A program made the translations under genes and the position numbers. A DNA stretch of 64,000 bases from Blautia parvula (GTDB lineage: Bacteria > Bacillota > Clostridia > Lachnospirales > Lachnospiraceae). Each line of letters begins with the position of its first letter. Position 1 is the first letter of the stretch. Below, piece after piece: positions 53,069 through 61,925 of this stretch. Location: NCBI RefSeq assembly GCF_020215665.1, contig NZ_CP084061.1, forward strand, positions 3,456,501-3,520,500. Reading direction: 5' to 3'. The notes beneath the pieces were generated by a model, which did not search any database, was not told the DNA's origin, and saw nothing but the letters and a program-made list of their open reading frames with translations.

Positions 53069-53587
53069 CTATCCAACCTGAATCTGGCAGACCTTCATGG
53101 CCTCCAGTGCATTCTCATGGCTCTCTTTTGTAACTCCCGCGCAGCAGGACGCATCCACAGAGATCACTGCCTCGGGGAGCGCGGCTTTCAATATCATGGC
53201 ATTTGAGATAATGCAGATATCTGTGCACAGACCCACAAGTTCAATCTCATCATACCCTTCCTTTCCTGCCAGATGCGCAAGAACCGTACTTCCAAATGTA
53301 GGCTTCTCCACCAGTCTGCATCCGGCTGCAAGCCTTCTCAGCTCCGGTATCAGCTCCCACCCTTCTGTATCCCTGATGCAGTGCGGAACGGGCAGATTCT
53401 TTCCCTCCTGGGTGTCCATGTAATTCTTCTCATGTGTATCAAGGGTGAACACCACTGTTTTCCCCATCGCCTTAGCTTCTTTGACCTTTTTAACCACATT
53501 TTCCACAATGGCTTTGGCTTCCGTTGTGCCCAGAGCACCGGTCACGAAATCAACCTGCATGTCAACCACCACTAATAACTGCTTCAT
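53069..53587 (-). CDS. isochorismatase-family cysteine hydrolase (nicotinamidase-like)
   Basis: 172 residues from the ATG at 53585-53587 (GGAGGATGAG upstream). LLVVVDMQVDFVTGALG carries the catalytic Asp, TVVFTLDTHEKNYMDTQEG the metal-site region, and ELVGLCTDICIISNAMIL the nucleophilic Cys with its cis-peptide. This architecture fits PncA-type nicotinamidases, which hydrolyse nicotinamide to nicotinate in NAD salvage. A different amide substrate cannot be excluded. It starts 47 bases after the butyrate kinase gene. Confidence 0.88.
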   Translation of the reverse strand: MKQLLVVVDMQVDFVTGALGTTEAKAIVENVVKKVKEAKAMGKTVVFTLDTHEKNYMDTQEGKNLPVPHCIRDTEGWELIPELRRLAAGCRLVEKPTFGSTVLAHLAGKEGYDEIELVGLCTDICIISNAMILKAALPEAVISVDASCCAGVTKESHENALEAMKVCQIQVG

Positions 53588-53633
53588 TGTCCTCATCCTC
53601 CATTTCTCATATGATACCACAGAATATCCGGCT

Positions 53634-54713
53634 TTACCCATAAAGGGCATCCCTGTAAATATTGGCTTTCTCCTGTCCCTGCAGGATCCGAAGGGCGCCG
53701 TAGGCCAATGCCTCCAGTTCCATCTCACCGGGCATGATCCTGACCGGTCCCAGGAAATCAATATAATCGGTGATCCAGTCTGTCAGCATTTTGGAGTGTG
53801 CCATACCGCCTGTGAGAATTATGGCATCCACATTCCCCTTCAGTGCAGGGGCAAGCTGTCCGATCCCTTTTGCCACCTGATAGGCCTGCGCCTCATACAG
53901 AAGCTCAGCCTTTTCATTTCCCTGACGTATCATTTTCTCGATTTCCCGGCAGTCATAGGTTCCCAGATACGCTTTCAGTCCCCCGTCTCCGCGGATTTTC
54001 CGCATCAGCTCTGCCTTGGTATATTTCCCGCTGTAACACATGTCTACAATATAAATAATGGGCACACTCCCGGAACGCTGCGGGGAAAAGGCTCCGCCGT
54101 CGTCACTGAGGGCATCCACTATTTTCCCGTGTCTGTGTGCTGAGAAAGAGATCCCGCCGCCCATATGCGCCACCAAAAAATTCATCTCCTCATAGGACTT
54201 CCCCGCTTCCTCCGCTGCCTTTCGTGCCATTGCCTTACTGTTTAACACATGGCAGAAGCTCTGCCGCACCACCTCCGGAATGCCGGTGATACGCGAAATT
54301 TCCATAAATTCATCCGAAGACACCGCATCATAAATGTAGGCGGGAATCCCAAGCGGTGTAGCCACCGCATCTGCGATCAGTGCGCCCATATTTGATGCAT
54401 GGGGACTGATGGGGCCTTTTAAGATTCTGTCTTTCATTGCCTGATTCACGGTATATCCGCCTGCTTTTACAGGAGGAAGAAGTCCGCCCCGGCCAACAAC
54501 AGCGCTTAACTGTTCCACCTGATAGGAATGTACCTCCAGACAGGCCAGAACCATATCTCTTCTAAAAGGGAACTGTTCTTCTATATCCGGATGGCTGTCC
54601 AGAAACACAGAATCATGCTCAATGTCTTCCCGGAACATTTCCTGCCGGTTTCTGAATACAGCTATTTTCGTAGATGTGGAGCCCGGATTTACTGCAAGTA
54701 TATCGTATACCAT
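53634..54713 (-). CDS. buk: butyrate kinase
   Basis: 359 residues of the acetokinase/Hsp70-like ATPase fold. It has ILAVNPGSTSTKIAVF at the N-terminus, VVGRGGLLPPVKAGGYTVN, NFLVAHMGGGISFSAHRHGKIVDALSDDGGAFSPQRSGSVP, and IILTGGMAHSKMLTDWI near the C-terminus. These are the butyrate/branched-chain-acid kinase signatures. It interconverts butyryl phosphate and butyrate with ADP/ATP. A phosphotransbutyrylase gene, its usual neighbour, is absent here. RBS AAGGAAGG. Confidence 0.94.
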   Translation of the reverse strand: MVYDILAVNPGSTSTKIAVFRNRQEMFREDIEHDSVFLDSHPDIEEQFPFRRDMVLACLEVHSYQVEQLSAVVGRGGLLPPVKAGGYTVNQAMKDRILKGPISPHASNMGALIADAVATPLGIPAYIYDAVSSDEFMEISRITGIPEVVRQSFCHVLNSKAMARKAAEEAGKSYEEMNFLVAHMGGGISFSAHRHGKIVDALSDDGGAFSPQRSGSVPIIYIVDMCYSGKYTKAELMRKIRGDGGLKAYLGTYDCREIEKMIRQGNEKAELLYEAQAYQVAKGIGQLAPALKGNVDAIILTGGMAHSKMLTDWITDYIDFLGPVRIMPGEMELEALAYGALRILQGQEKANIYRDALYG

Positions 54714-54727
54714 TTCCTTACCTTCCT

Positions 54728-55393
54728 TTACAAATGCGTCTTTTTCCTCAGCTCCTCGCCCAGGGCCCTGCCCTTAAATATAGCCAGCGCGGACAACATG
54801 AGCACCGCCCCTGCCACACACAGCACCGACGGAAGCCTCACGCCGACTGCGCCGCACAGAAGAAGAATCAGGGGAATCAGACTTCCCACGGACACTATGA
54901 CCATGTAAATCATATAATGTGAGACCGGCGCCCTGGTCACGAACACCACCACCCACAAGATCACATAGACAGCCAGCAGCACAATAGGTATCCCGAAATC
55001 CACAGACCATCCTCTCCACCCTGTAATAAAATCCCAGAACAAAAAGACTGCCCACAAAAGCACTGCCTCCCAGACTGCATTCTTGAACAGATTCCTGCGC
55101 TTTACGATAGCGACCGCTGACAGGATCCACATGCAGCCCACACCGGCCAGCACATAGCCTGACCAGAAACTGTGAAAACCCATGGTCCAGTTCACAGAAA
55201 CCGCAGCAACACATACCGCAATGCAAACAAAAGAAAATATGCGGAATCCCATGGCCATGCGGGAGTTTTCCCTGGTGAAATCCGGGAACATCTGATTCTC
55301 TTCCTCCGGGATTCCCTCCAGATTCCCCTGGCAGAGAGGGCATTTTCTGTGGGGATTCCTGACTGTAATTTTGCAACGTTTACAATACTGCAT
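54728..55393 (-). CDS. DUF6320 zinc-ribbon membrane protein
   Basis: 221 residues from the ATG at 55391-55393 (AGGAGGGG seven bases before). The N-terminal CKRCKITVRNPHRKCPLCQG is a zinc-ribbon-like CxxC...CxxC pair. About six hydrophobic segments follow. Proteins of this description (DUF6320) accompany alcohol-acetyltransferase-like genes in related genomes, as here. Function unknown. Confidence 0.75.
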   Translation of the reverse strand: MQYCKRCKITVRNPHRKCPLCQGNLEGIPEEENQMFPDFTRENSRMAMGFRIFSFVCIAVCVAAVSVNWTMGFHSFWSGYVLAGVGCMWILSAVAIVKRRNLFKNAVWEAVLLWAVFLFWDFITGWRGWSVDFGIPIVLLAVYVILWVVVFVTRAPVSHYMIYMVIVSVGSLIPLILLLCGAVGVRLPSVLCVAGAVLMLSALAIFKGRALGEELRKKTHL

Positions 55394-55395
55394 CC

Positions 55396-56673
55396 TCAAT
55401 CCCCTCCTTTTTCCCCGCCCAGTGCTATGATCTCCACCGGGATACCCTGTCCGGTCAGCATCCGGAAGAAATTCCGTTCAATCCTTGTATTGGCATAACC
55501 GGATGTGAAGCTGACAGTCAGCCTGTCTTTCCAGGAACACATACACAGCTCCATTTTAGGTGTGCTGGTGTAAAAGTCAAACCAGTCGATATAGGGTTCA
55601 CACTCCCGGGGCATCTGTATTTTTCCGATATTGGAGAAAACGGCTGTGTCCGCGGAGGTGGAAAAGGCAGCTCCGGCCTGCATGCCCCACAGTTTGAGGG
55701 GAAGGGGCAGAATGCGCATAAAAGGATTTTTCTCCATCCGCATAAACCCGTTCATCCGGGCTGCGATGCGCTCCGGCGTCAGCTCCCTTTTGAAAAAATC
55801 CGAGGTGAACGCAATGACATCCTCCAGCTTTTCACTCTGTTCGGAAAAATTATATCCGATATCGATCCATCCAAAGAAATTCCGCACAGAGGAGGAGGGA
55901 AAGTAACTCCTGAGATTCACAGGTATCATGAGCGCCACCGGGCGTTTTTTCTGTCTAGGACTCATATCCATGGCAACCGCGCAGAGAAAAACAGCGGTAA
56001 GGTATACGGTTATGGTAGTCTGAAAACTGCGCGCAGCCCGGATCAGGGCATCTGTGGGCACAATTCCCTCCACAAGTCTCATCTGGCCGTATTCCAGGCG
56101 GTGATATTTAAGCTGATGGGATTTGTATTTCGGAATGTCCTTCACCAGCGCCTTGTCGGAATAGTATTTGTCAAAGCTGTCCTCTGCCATCTCCTCATCC
56201 GTGGCATCTGCCTGTACCTGGGAGACAGGGCCTGTGACCATATCCGGATATGCCTCCATCAGATAATAGTACACAAGGGTTCTGAGAAACTGAAGGGCCC
56301 CGGTGCCGTCCGTGAGGGCATGGTATGTCTCGAAATTTATGCGTTTTTTATAATACGTGACCTCAAACAAAAGATTTTTCTGGTCCCTCACATAGATCTG
56401 GCTGCAGGGCGGGCGGTATTCCTCCCTGACAACAGGCTTAAGCTCCGACTCCTCCAGATAATTCCAGAAAATGCCGCAGCGAAGGACACAGAGAAAAAGG
56501 CTGTAGTCCTCCATACACAGATCAAGGGCTTTCTGCAGCTTTACCTGGTCGATCTCTTCGGTGAGCTGACAGGAAAGCCGGAAGACGCGCTCATCCTTCT
56601 TCCCGCTGGTAGCAGGAAATATCTTTGCTGTATTCTCCAGGGTTCTCCACTTTTTTCTGCTGAAATGGGCCAT
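55396..56673 (-). CDS. AATase/condensation-type acyltransferase
   Basis: 425 residues. TYHALTDGTGALQFLRTLVYYYL contains the HxxxDG active-site motif of the CoA-dependent acyltransferase (condensation/AATase) superfamily. FSTSADTAVFSNIGKIQMP and FTSGYANTRIERNFFRML are the matching bridge and C-terminal motifs. No signal peptide. Forms an operon with DUF6320 and an alpha/beta hydrolase, suggesting synthesis or turnover of an ester or acylated lipid. The substrate is not readable. Confidence 0.8.
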   Translation of the reverse strand: MAHFSRKKWRTLENTAKIFPATSGKKDERVFRLSCQLTEEIDQVKLQKALDLCMEDYSLFLCVLRCGIFWNYLEESELKPVVREEYRPPCSQIYVRDQKNLLFEVTYYKKRINFETYHALTDGTGALQFLRTLVYYYLMEAYPDMVTGPVSQVQADATDEEMAEDSFDKYYSDKALVKDIPKYKSHQLKYHRLEYGQMRLVEGIVPTDALIRAARSFQTTITVYLTAVFLCAVAMDMSPRQKKRPVALMIPVNLRSYFPSSSVRNFFGWIDIGYNFSEQSEKLEDVIAFTSDFFKRELTPERIAARMNGFMRMEKNPFMRILPLPLKLWGMQAGAAFSTSADTAVFSNIGKIQMPRECEPYIDWFDFYTSTPKMELCMCSWKDRLTVSFTSGYANTRIERNFFRMLTGQGIPVEIIALGGEKGGD

Positions 56674-56696
56674 TCTCTCACTTCACTTTCCATAAC

Positions 56697-57677
56697 CTAA
56701 CTTTTTAAAAATGCATTGATGTAATCATACGTCTCCCGCACAGCGGAATACACGGGTTCCAACAGGAAAAATCCATGGATACCGTCCGCGATCCGGTGCA
56801 GTGTCACATCCACGCCTGCTGCCTTCATCCGCCGTGCATAATCCTCCCCCTCATCCCGCAGCGGGTCCAGTTCCCCTGTGATCACCAGGGCTCTTGGAAG
56901 GTTTGAAAAATCCTCAGCCAGAAGAGGCGCAAAATAAGGGTTCTGCCTGTCCGCCTCACAGCTCTGGTAAAAATCCAGATAATCTGCCATGTTCTGTCTG
57001 GTCAGAAGATAATCCCTGCCGTTTTCCAGAACGGACGGATACGCATTTTCCTCACTATAATCATTATTGACACAGGGATAGATCAATATTTGTCTTTTCG
57101 GAATAAATTCTCCTCTGTCCCTGGCCATCTGGCAGACAGCCGCAACAATATTTCCTCCGGCGCTGTCCCCCATCAGGGTGATCTGGTCAGGTTCCGCATT
57201 TAAAATCGTCCTGTCTCCAAACACAGCCTTTGCCGCAGCATAACAGTCCTCTATCTGGGTGGGAAATCTATGCTCAGGTGCCAGAGGATAGTCTATGGAC
57301 ACTACCACATGGGCCGTGTTTTTCGCCAGGTTCCAACACACCCGGTTATAAGATTCCACGCTCTCTGTCACAAATCCGCCTCCGTGTATGTAGAGGATGA
57401 CCGGATAGATATTGTCTGACATTTTGCCTGTATCAAGGGATTTATTCTTTTCCTGGAAGGCTTCGATATCCACGGTGTCGTAGGATTCCTCATTGGGAAA
57501 ATAGATGCGCACAGGCACTTCCCTTCCTTCATTGTAGATCTTCGTGTCCAGTGTCCGGTAAAAGGGCTTGAAGGGATCCAGGATCTTCAGATTCATGATC
57601 CGTCTGGATTTCTGCAGGTCCAGTTTCGTCTCAGGGTCAGACAGCGCTTTCAATACCAGGTGCATTGCTTTATTCAT
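56697..57677 (-). CDS. alpha/beta hydrolase, HSL/acetyl-esterase type
   Basis: 326 residues. ILYIHGGGFVTES (about 110-122) forms the HGGG oxyanion hole and LMGDSAGGNIVAAV carries the nucleophilic Ser. ITGELDPLRDEGEDYA carries the Asp and ADGIHGFFLLEP the His, so the triad is complete. Cytoplasmic carboxylesterase of the hormone-sensitive-lipase family. First gene of the operon with the acyltransferase; together they could make and remove the same ester group. Confidence 0.92.
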   Translation of the reverse strand: MNKAMHLVLKALSDPETKLDLQKSRRIMNLKILDPFKPFYRTLDTKIYNEGREVPVRIYFPNEESYDTVDIEAFQEKNKSLDTGKMSDNIYPVILYIHGGGFVTESVESYNRVCWNLAKNTAHVVVSIDYPLAPEHRFPTQIEDCYAAAKAVFGDRTILNAEPDQITLMGDSAGGNIVAAVCQMARDRGEFIPKRQILIYPCVNNDYSEENAYPSVLENGRDYLLTRQNMADYLDFYQSCEADRQNPYFAPLLAEDFSNLPRALVITGELDPLRDEGEDYARRMKAAGVDVTLHRIADGIHGFFLLEPVYSAVRETYDYINAFLKS

Positions 57678-57687
57678 AAATTTTCCT

Positions 57688-58230
57688 CTATTCTACTAAT
57701 ATACATCCAACCAGTGTCAGTGTCCCCGGACCGTAATAATAAAGAATATCATTTTTCTGGCACACCTCACTGACAAGCATGCCGTAGGCCTCCATTGCGG
57801 ATGACTGGCGCTCCGGAAACCGGCACGGCGCATCGGGGTAAGTGCACTCCTTACAGTTTTCACAGGCCCCGTCTCCCAGAACAAGAGCACCGGGATATTC
57901 CTCACGGACCATCGCAGCAAACTTGTGAAATGCCTCCTTGTGGCGCTCTCCAAGCTCCTGCATTCCCTCTATATCAAAGCTGTCCTCCAGTTCCCCTGTT
58001 GTCTGTACGATCAGTCCTCCCGCATATTTGTGGATCTGCTCGCTGCACTCTTCCAGTGTACCGCATCCGGGAGGACAGACCCAGTTCTTATTGTAATGCT
58101 GACATTTGTTCTCCGCACATGCGCTGCGGACCTCACTTCTCACCTGGATTGTGGATGCATCCAGATCTCCTACGTGTGAAAAACCGCAGGAAAGCGCTTT
58201 TTGTTTTAATTCCTCATACTTTTCCGGCAT
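57688..58230 (-). CDS. DUF2284 cysteine-rich metal-binding protein
   Basis: 180 residues from the ATG at 58228-58230 (AAAGGAGG upstream). Eleven or so cysteines occur in the family pattern: ACAENKCQHYNKNWVCPPGCGTLEEC and DGACENCKECTYPDAPCRFPERQSSAMEAYG. A metal or Fe-S role is probable. It ends with YYYGPGTLTLVGCILVE. Ten bases separate it from the esterase gene. Confidence 0.85.
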   Translation of the reverse strand: MPEKYEELKQKALSCGFSHVGDLDASTIQVRSEVRSACAENKCQHYNKNWVCPPGCGTLEECSEQIHKYAGGLIVQTTGELEDSFDIEGMQELGERHKEAFHKFAAMVREEYPGALVLGDGACENCKECTYPDAPCRFPERQSSAMEAYGMLVSEVCQKNDILYYYGPGTLTLVGCILVE

Positions 58231-58349
58231 TGTTTGCCCTCCTTTATCTGTGGTAATTTCAGACAACTGTAATGAGCAGGTTTGACCTGTATTCTTATAT
58301 TGATTGTTGCAGATAATCGGGCTGGTGTCAATGTGAAATACAAAGGAAA

Positions 58350-58384
58350 GGGACTGCTGTGTTTTTATAACACACAACAGCCCC
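58350..58384 (-). terminator. terminator of the 58.4-64 kb operon
   Basis: GGGACTGCTGTGT (58350-58362) pairs with ACACAACAGCCCC (58372-58384) over 13 positions with two G-U pairs on the minus-strand RNA, followed by CCTTTCCTTTG. Confidence 0.7.
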
Positions 58385-58456
58385 TCTCCGGAAACTCATA
58401 TTTAACTCATTGAGAACATATTACCACTTCTAAGGGAGGATATTTCTAAGTAAAGT

Positions 58457-59020
58457 CTATTTTTTAACTACTTCATAGCCCTGAAAATCTGCTGCCTTCT
58501 GCAGGTATTCCGGATCCAATCTCGGCATAAGTTTACCAATCTCCCATGGAAATACGGTATAGAACCATCTGTTAATACGGTCCACATAGTTGAACCAGCT
58601 CCACAGCAGGCTCTTCAGCTCTTCTTTTGTCTGGATCGTATCATAGGAATCCTCGATATCCAGCGTAAACTGCCACATCAGTTTCAGGTTCAGCCATGGT
58701 GCGGGGCATCCCTCGCCAAACTGTCCGCCCATAAGATTTGCCATCTCGTGGTTCAGATATACAAACATCTGCTTGCAGTGTTCCAGTGAAAATCTTTCAT
58801 CTCCTAAGATGCAATACATTGCCGGTTCAATCGTCCACCATCCCATAGCCTGTGTATCACCTGTCAGGAAAAAGAGATTACCTAATGTCTGCCCCTGTGT
58901 ACCTGCACCACTGGGGTAAACTCCCATCTTTGACATAGTTATATATTCCGGCTCATCAAACCAAATTCGGTCATTTTCGGCTTCGATTTCTGCCTTAACG
59001 TCTTTCCAATGTTTTCCCAT
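58457..59020 (-). CDS. helical protein, possibly the helical-bundle half of a cucumopine-synthase-like enzyme
   Basis: 187 residues with a good RBS (GGAGGG). The sequence is helix-rich and tryptophan-rich, with GGQFGEGCPAPWLNLKLMWQFTLDIEDSYDTI and SWFNYVDRINRWFYTVFPWEIGKL. I do not recognise it with confidence. It starts four bases after a smaller protein that looks cyclophilin-like. The combination recalls cucumopine/mikimopine synthase, in which a cyclophilin-like domain is followed by a helical bundle. That enzyme condenses histidine with a 2-oxoacid. The link is a guess from domain order, not from matched motifs. Confidence 0.3.
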   Translation of the reverse strand: MGKHWKDVKAEIEAENDRIWFDEPEYITMSKMGVYPSGAGTQGQTLGNLFFLTGDTQAMGWWTIEPAMYCILGDERFSLEHCKQMFVYLNHEMANLMGGQFGEGCPAPWLNLKLMWQFTLDIEDSYDTIQTKEELKSLLWSWFNYVDRINRWFYTVFPWEIGKLMPRLDPEYLQKAADFQGYEVVKK

Positions 59021-59023
59021 TTT

Positions 59024-59503
59024 TTAACCCTCCATTCTACTGATTGTGATAGTTCCCAGTTTATGATACAGGAAGCTGTGATTCCACAGGTCCTCCCGTG
59101 CTTTTTCCAGGTCATCCATGCATTCTTTATCAACCTGGAGCACATATGCCCCGCCTGATCTAAGCGGCTCTGTACAACTCGGACCATAACAAAACAGGAT
59201 ATTCCATCCGCACCAGATCAGTTCACCTGCCTGAACTTCAAGTTTTCCCGGTCCTGATACCAGATAGGGGCTGTCCTCAACAAGAGGGCTTGTCTGGTCA
59301 CCGATATATTTCGGCGGATCAATTGGGGGTCTTGGGAATAATACGGTCAAATCCCCCGTAGACAAAGTTGGATGTGAAAAGAATTTCACCGGTTTTTCGA
59401 GGAATTCCCAGAAATTCTCAGCCATCACAGGTTCTTCCTTGTCCCTAAGTGTTCCCGTGAACTTGATTCCACAGCTGGGAACCTCAAACAATACTTTTCT
59501 CAT
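59024..59503 (-). CDS. cyclophilin-like (DUF3830-like) small protein
   Basis: 159 residues from the ATG at 59501-59503 (TGGAGG eight bases before; an earlier in-frame ATG lacks an RBS). The strand-rich sequence has VLFEVPSCGIKFTGTLRDKEEPVMAENFWEFLEKPVKFFSHPTLSTGDLTVLFPRPP and, later, LIWCGWNILFCYGPSCTEPL. This pattern of an early strand, an ENFWEFL helix and a late YGP strand is what I expect of cyclophilin-like DUF3830/TM1367-type proteins. No catalytic residue can be named. Coupled to the helical protein after it. Confidence 0.4.
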   Translation of the reverse strand: MRKVLFEVPSCGIKFTGTLRDKEEPVMAENFWEFLEKPVKFFSHPTLSTGDLTVLFPRPPIDPPKYIGDQTSPLVEDSPYLVSGPGKLEVQAGELIWCGWNILFCYGPSCTEPLRSGGAYVLQVDKECMDDLEKAREDLWNHSFLYHKLGTITISRMEG

Positions 59504-59553
59504 AGTTTTTACCTCCATTTTTTTGTATATGTAAATCCTTTGCAGACCTACAT

Positions 59554-60330
59554 TCAGATTAAATTTTTTCCGGCGTCCACAGGTATAACCGCGCCGTTTA
59601 TATAATTACTGCAGGCTGACAGAAATAGTATCAGTTCCGCCACCTCTTCCTTACTTCCCCTGTGCAGCGGTATGCCTCCTATTGTTATGACACGTTTCTC
59701 TTCATCAACGATTTCTCCTCTGGATGAAAGAATATCATTACCCTCAGCAGAATCCAAAAAGGATGCCGGGCACACTGCATTGCACTGAATGCGTGGAGAA
59801 TATGTAACTGCTAACATCTGCATAAGTTTTGCAAGTCCGATCTTTGCTATGGAATGGGGAATAAAATCCGGCCAGTTCTCATAATATGAGTTCCCTATGA
59901 TAGCCAGCATCCTGCCCCCGCCGTTTTTCAGCATTAAGGGCGCTGCTGCCTGGCTGAGAAAAAAGGCCCCTTTCAAAATGATTTCCATAGAACTGTCCCA
60001 CACAGCTTCTGTCACCTGATCTATTGGCTGTTCATTAAAATTACTGGCATTGTGCAGAAGGATATCCAAACGTCCATAATATTCTTCCACCCTTTTGACT
60101 GCCCTTCTAAGCTGCGGTATATTTCTGTTGTCCGCATCCACAGCCAGGCACCTGCGTCCCAGCTTTTCAATTTCTTTCTCTGTCTCTTCCGCTTCTTTCG
60201 GCATATGGCAGTGCGTTATCACGATATCTGCACCTGCCTCTGCATAACTGCGCGCAAAATATCTACCCGCCTTCTCTGCCCCGCCGGTGACCAGCGCTAC
60301 TTTTCCTTCTAATTGAAAATCCATCTGCAC
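59554..60330 (-). CDS. SDR-fold protein with catalytic Tyr replaced by His
   Basis: 258 residues of SDR fold. LVTGGAEKAGRYFARS (about 13-28) binds the dinucleotide and LLHNASN corresponds to NNAG. GNSYYENW supplies the Ser (S148). HSIAKIGLAKL stands where YxxxK belongs, so Lys163 is present but the catalytic Tyr is His159. The C-terminal GAVIPVDAGKNLI is typical. With the general acid changed, it may be a structural partner of the next SDR or use an unusual mechanism. It lies three bases after that gene. Confidence 0.85.
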   Translation of the reverse strand: MQMDFQLEGKVALVTGGAEKAGRYFARSYAEAGADIVITHCHMPKEAEETEKEIEKLGRRCLAVDADNRNIPQLRRAVKRVEEYYGRLDILLHNASNFNEQPIDQVTEAVWDSSMEIILKGAFFLSQAAAPLMLKNGGGRMLAIIGNSYYENWPDFIPHSIAKIGLAKLMQMLAVTYSPRIQCNAVCPASFLDSAEGNDILSSRGEIVDEEKRVITIGGIPLHRGSKEEVAELILFLSACSNYINGAVIPVDAGKNLI

Positions 60331-60333
60331 CTC

Positions 60334-61110
60334 CTATGGCATGGGCATGATTTCTCCTCCTGCCGCGAATATAGTCTGTCCTGTCAGATATCCATTTTCG
60401 GGAATAAGGAATACCATAATGGCATATGCAATATCCTCCGGGGATGCAAATCTTCCGAGAGGATTGGCTTCCATCTGCTTTTTTTCAATTCCGTCCCAAT
60501 CCCCGCCCCGGTTCTGACCGGACGCGGCAATCTTTCCCGGAGCCACTGTATTCACAGTTATATTATATTTTCCTTCTTCCAAAGCCACCGTTTTACTAAA
60601 TGCATTCATTCCCGCTTTTACTGCCGAGAATGGTGCGCACCCTTCAAAGAAGCGGCATGACAGACCGCCCGATAAGTATACAATCCTTCCATACTGCTGT
60701 TTTCTCATATACGGGATCACTGCCTTACAGACATGAAAATGTGCCTGCATTGCTTCCACATGGGGTTCCCAGTTCTTCCAGCTCATGTCTGCTGCCCTGC
60801 ATGGTTCAAATTCTTTATCTCTGTGGATAAGATTCACGACCCCATCCACACGTCCCAGAAAACCGCATGCCTCCCCCACACATCTGTGCATATCCGCTTC
60901 GGCTGCCGCATTCCCCTGGATCACAACAGCTCTGCCTCCCAGCGCCCTTACACACTCCGCTGCATTCTCTGCCTTTTCTCTTCCGCGGTTACAGTGGACC
61001 GCAATATCTGCCCCCTGCTCCGCCAATATCCGGCAGACCGTTATACCCACTCTTCCTGTGGCACCAAACACTATGATTTTTCTGCCGTCCAGAGCACTTT
61101 TCATCTCCAT
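60334..61110 (-). CDS. SDR-fold protein with catalytic Tyr replaced by Phe
   Basis: 258 residues of SDR fold. VFGATGRVGITVCRIL (about 14-29) is the cofactor motif and VNLIHRD replaces NNAG. YLSGGLS carries Ser147. FSAVKAGMNAFSKTVALE retains Lys165 but has Phe161 in place of the Tyr. Apart from that residue the block is canonical, so the change is probably real divergence. Equal in length and adjacent to another Tyr-less SDR. The two may form a hetero-oligomer. Confidence 0.87.
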   Translation of the reverse strand: MEMKSALDGRKIIVFGATGRVGITVCRILAEQGADIAVHCNRGREKAENAAECVRALGGRAVVIQGNAAAEADMHRCVGEACGFLGRVDGVVNLIHRDKEFEPCRAADMSWKNWEPHVEAMQAHFHVCKAVIPYMRKQQYGRIVYLSGGLSCRFFEGCAPFSAVKAGMNAFSKTVALEEGKYNITVNTVAPGKIAASGQNRGGDWDGIEKKQMEANPLGRFASPEDIAYAIMVFLIPENGYLTGQTIFAAGGEIMPMP

Positions 61111-61119
61111 CCCTCCAGT

Positions 61120-61905
61120 TTACTGATACATATTGCTCAAACCAAAGATTCGCTCAATAACATAGATAACAACAAACGATATCAGTATAAAAACTGCTGA
61201 AAACGCGGATACCATGGGTGAAAACTGTTCCGTTATATGTGTATACAGCCTGAGCGGATATGTTACAGTCGAAGCATTTCTTAAAAACATGATAATGACA
61301 GCTTCATCAAAGGAAACAACAAAAGCGAATATGATTCCCGATATGATTCCTCTTTTTATACATGGAAGTGTAACCTTATACAGCGTCTTCATGGGCCTCG
61401 CCCCCAGCACCAGGGATGCCTCCTCAAAACTGACATCCAGCCCGTAAAGTGCCGCTGTCACACTTCTGATCACATACGGAATCTGTATAGCACAGTAGGA
61501 TAAGACAAGTTTCCAATACGGCACCACGAACTTCCAGGAGGAAAATGCCAGCAGAAAGGCCACTGCGTATACTACAGTCGGCACCACCATAGGGGCCATA
61601 AAAACCAGTTCAAATATCTCCTTTAACCTTCCCTTTGTCTTCCAAAAATAAAGGCTGACCATTGTTCCCAGAACAGCAGAGATCAATGTGCTGACTACAG
61701 CTATCTTTAAGCTGATGAATACGGATTCAAAAAAATCCACATTATGCAGTGCTTCTGAATACCATTTTAGTGTAAACCCATGGGTGGGAAATACTGCCCG
61801 GTTTCCCTCTCCAAAGGATGTAATGATCACTACGATCAGGGGCAGGAGGAGAAACAGATAAACAACGGAGTTGAAGATCGTCCCTGCCACTTTATATTTA
61901 CGCAT
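61120..61905 (-). CDS. PotC-type ABC transporter permease
   Basis: 261 residues, six membrane segments. The ATPase-contact loop FEEASLVLGARPMKTLYKVTLPCIKRG and the opening VVYLFLLLPLIVVIITSF are typical of the spermidine/putrescine (PotC/YdcV) permease branch. Works with the PotB-type subunit encoded just before it. Confidence 0.92.
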   Translation of the reverse strand: MRKYKVAGTIFNSVVYLFLLLPLIVVIITSFGEGNRAVFPTHGFTLKWYSEALHNVDFFESVFISLKIAVVSTLISAVLGTMVSLYFWKTKGRLKEIFELVFMAPMVVPTVVYAVAFLLAFSSWKFVVPYWKLVLSYCAIQIPYVIRSVTAALYGLDVSFEEASLVLGARPMKTLYKVTLPCIKRGIISGIIFAFVVSFDEAVIIMFLRNASTVTYPLRLYTHITEQFSPMVSAFSAVFILISFVVIYVIERIFGLSNMYQ

Positions 61906-61925
61906 AATTCCACCTCTCCCTCCGG

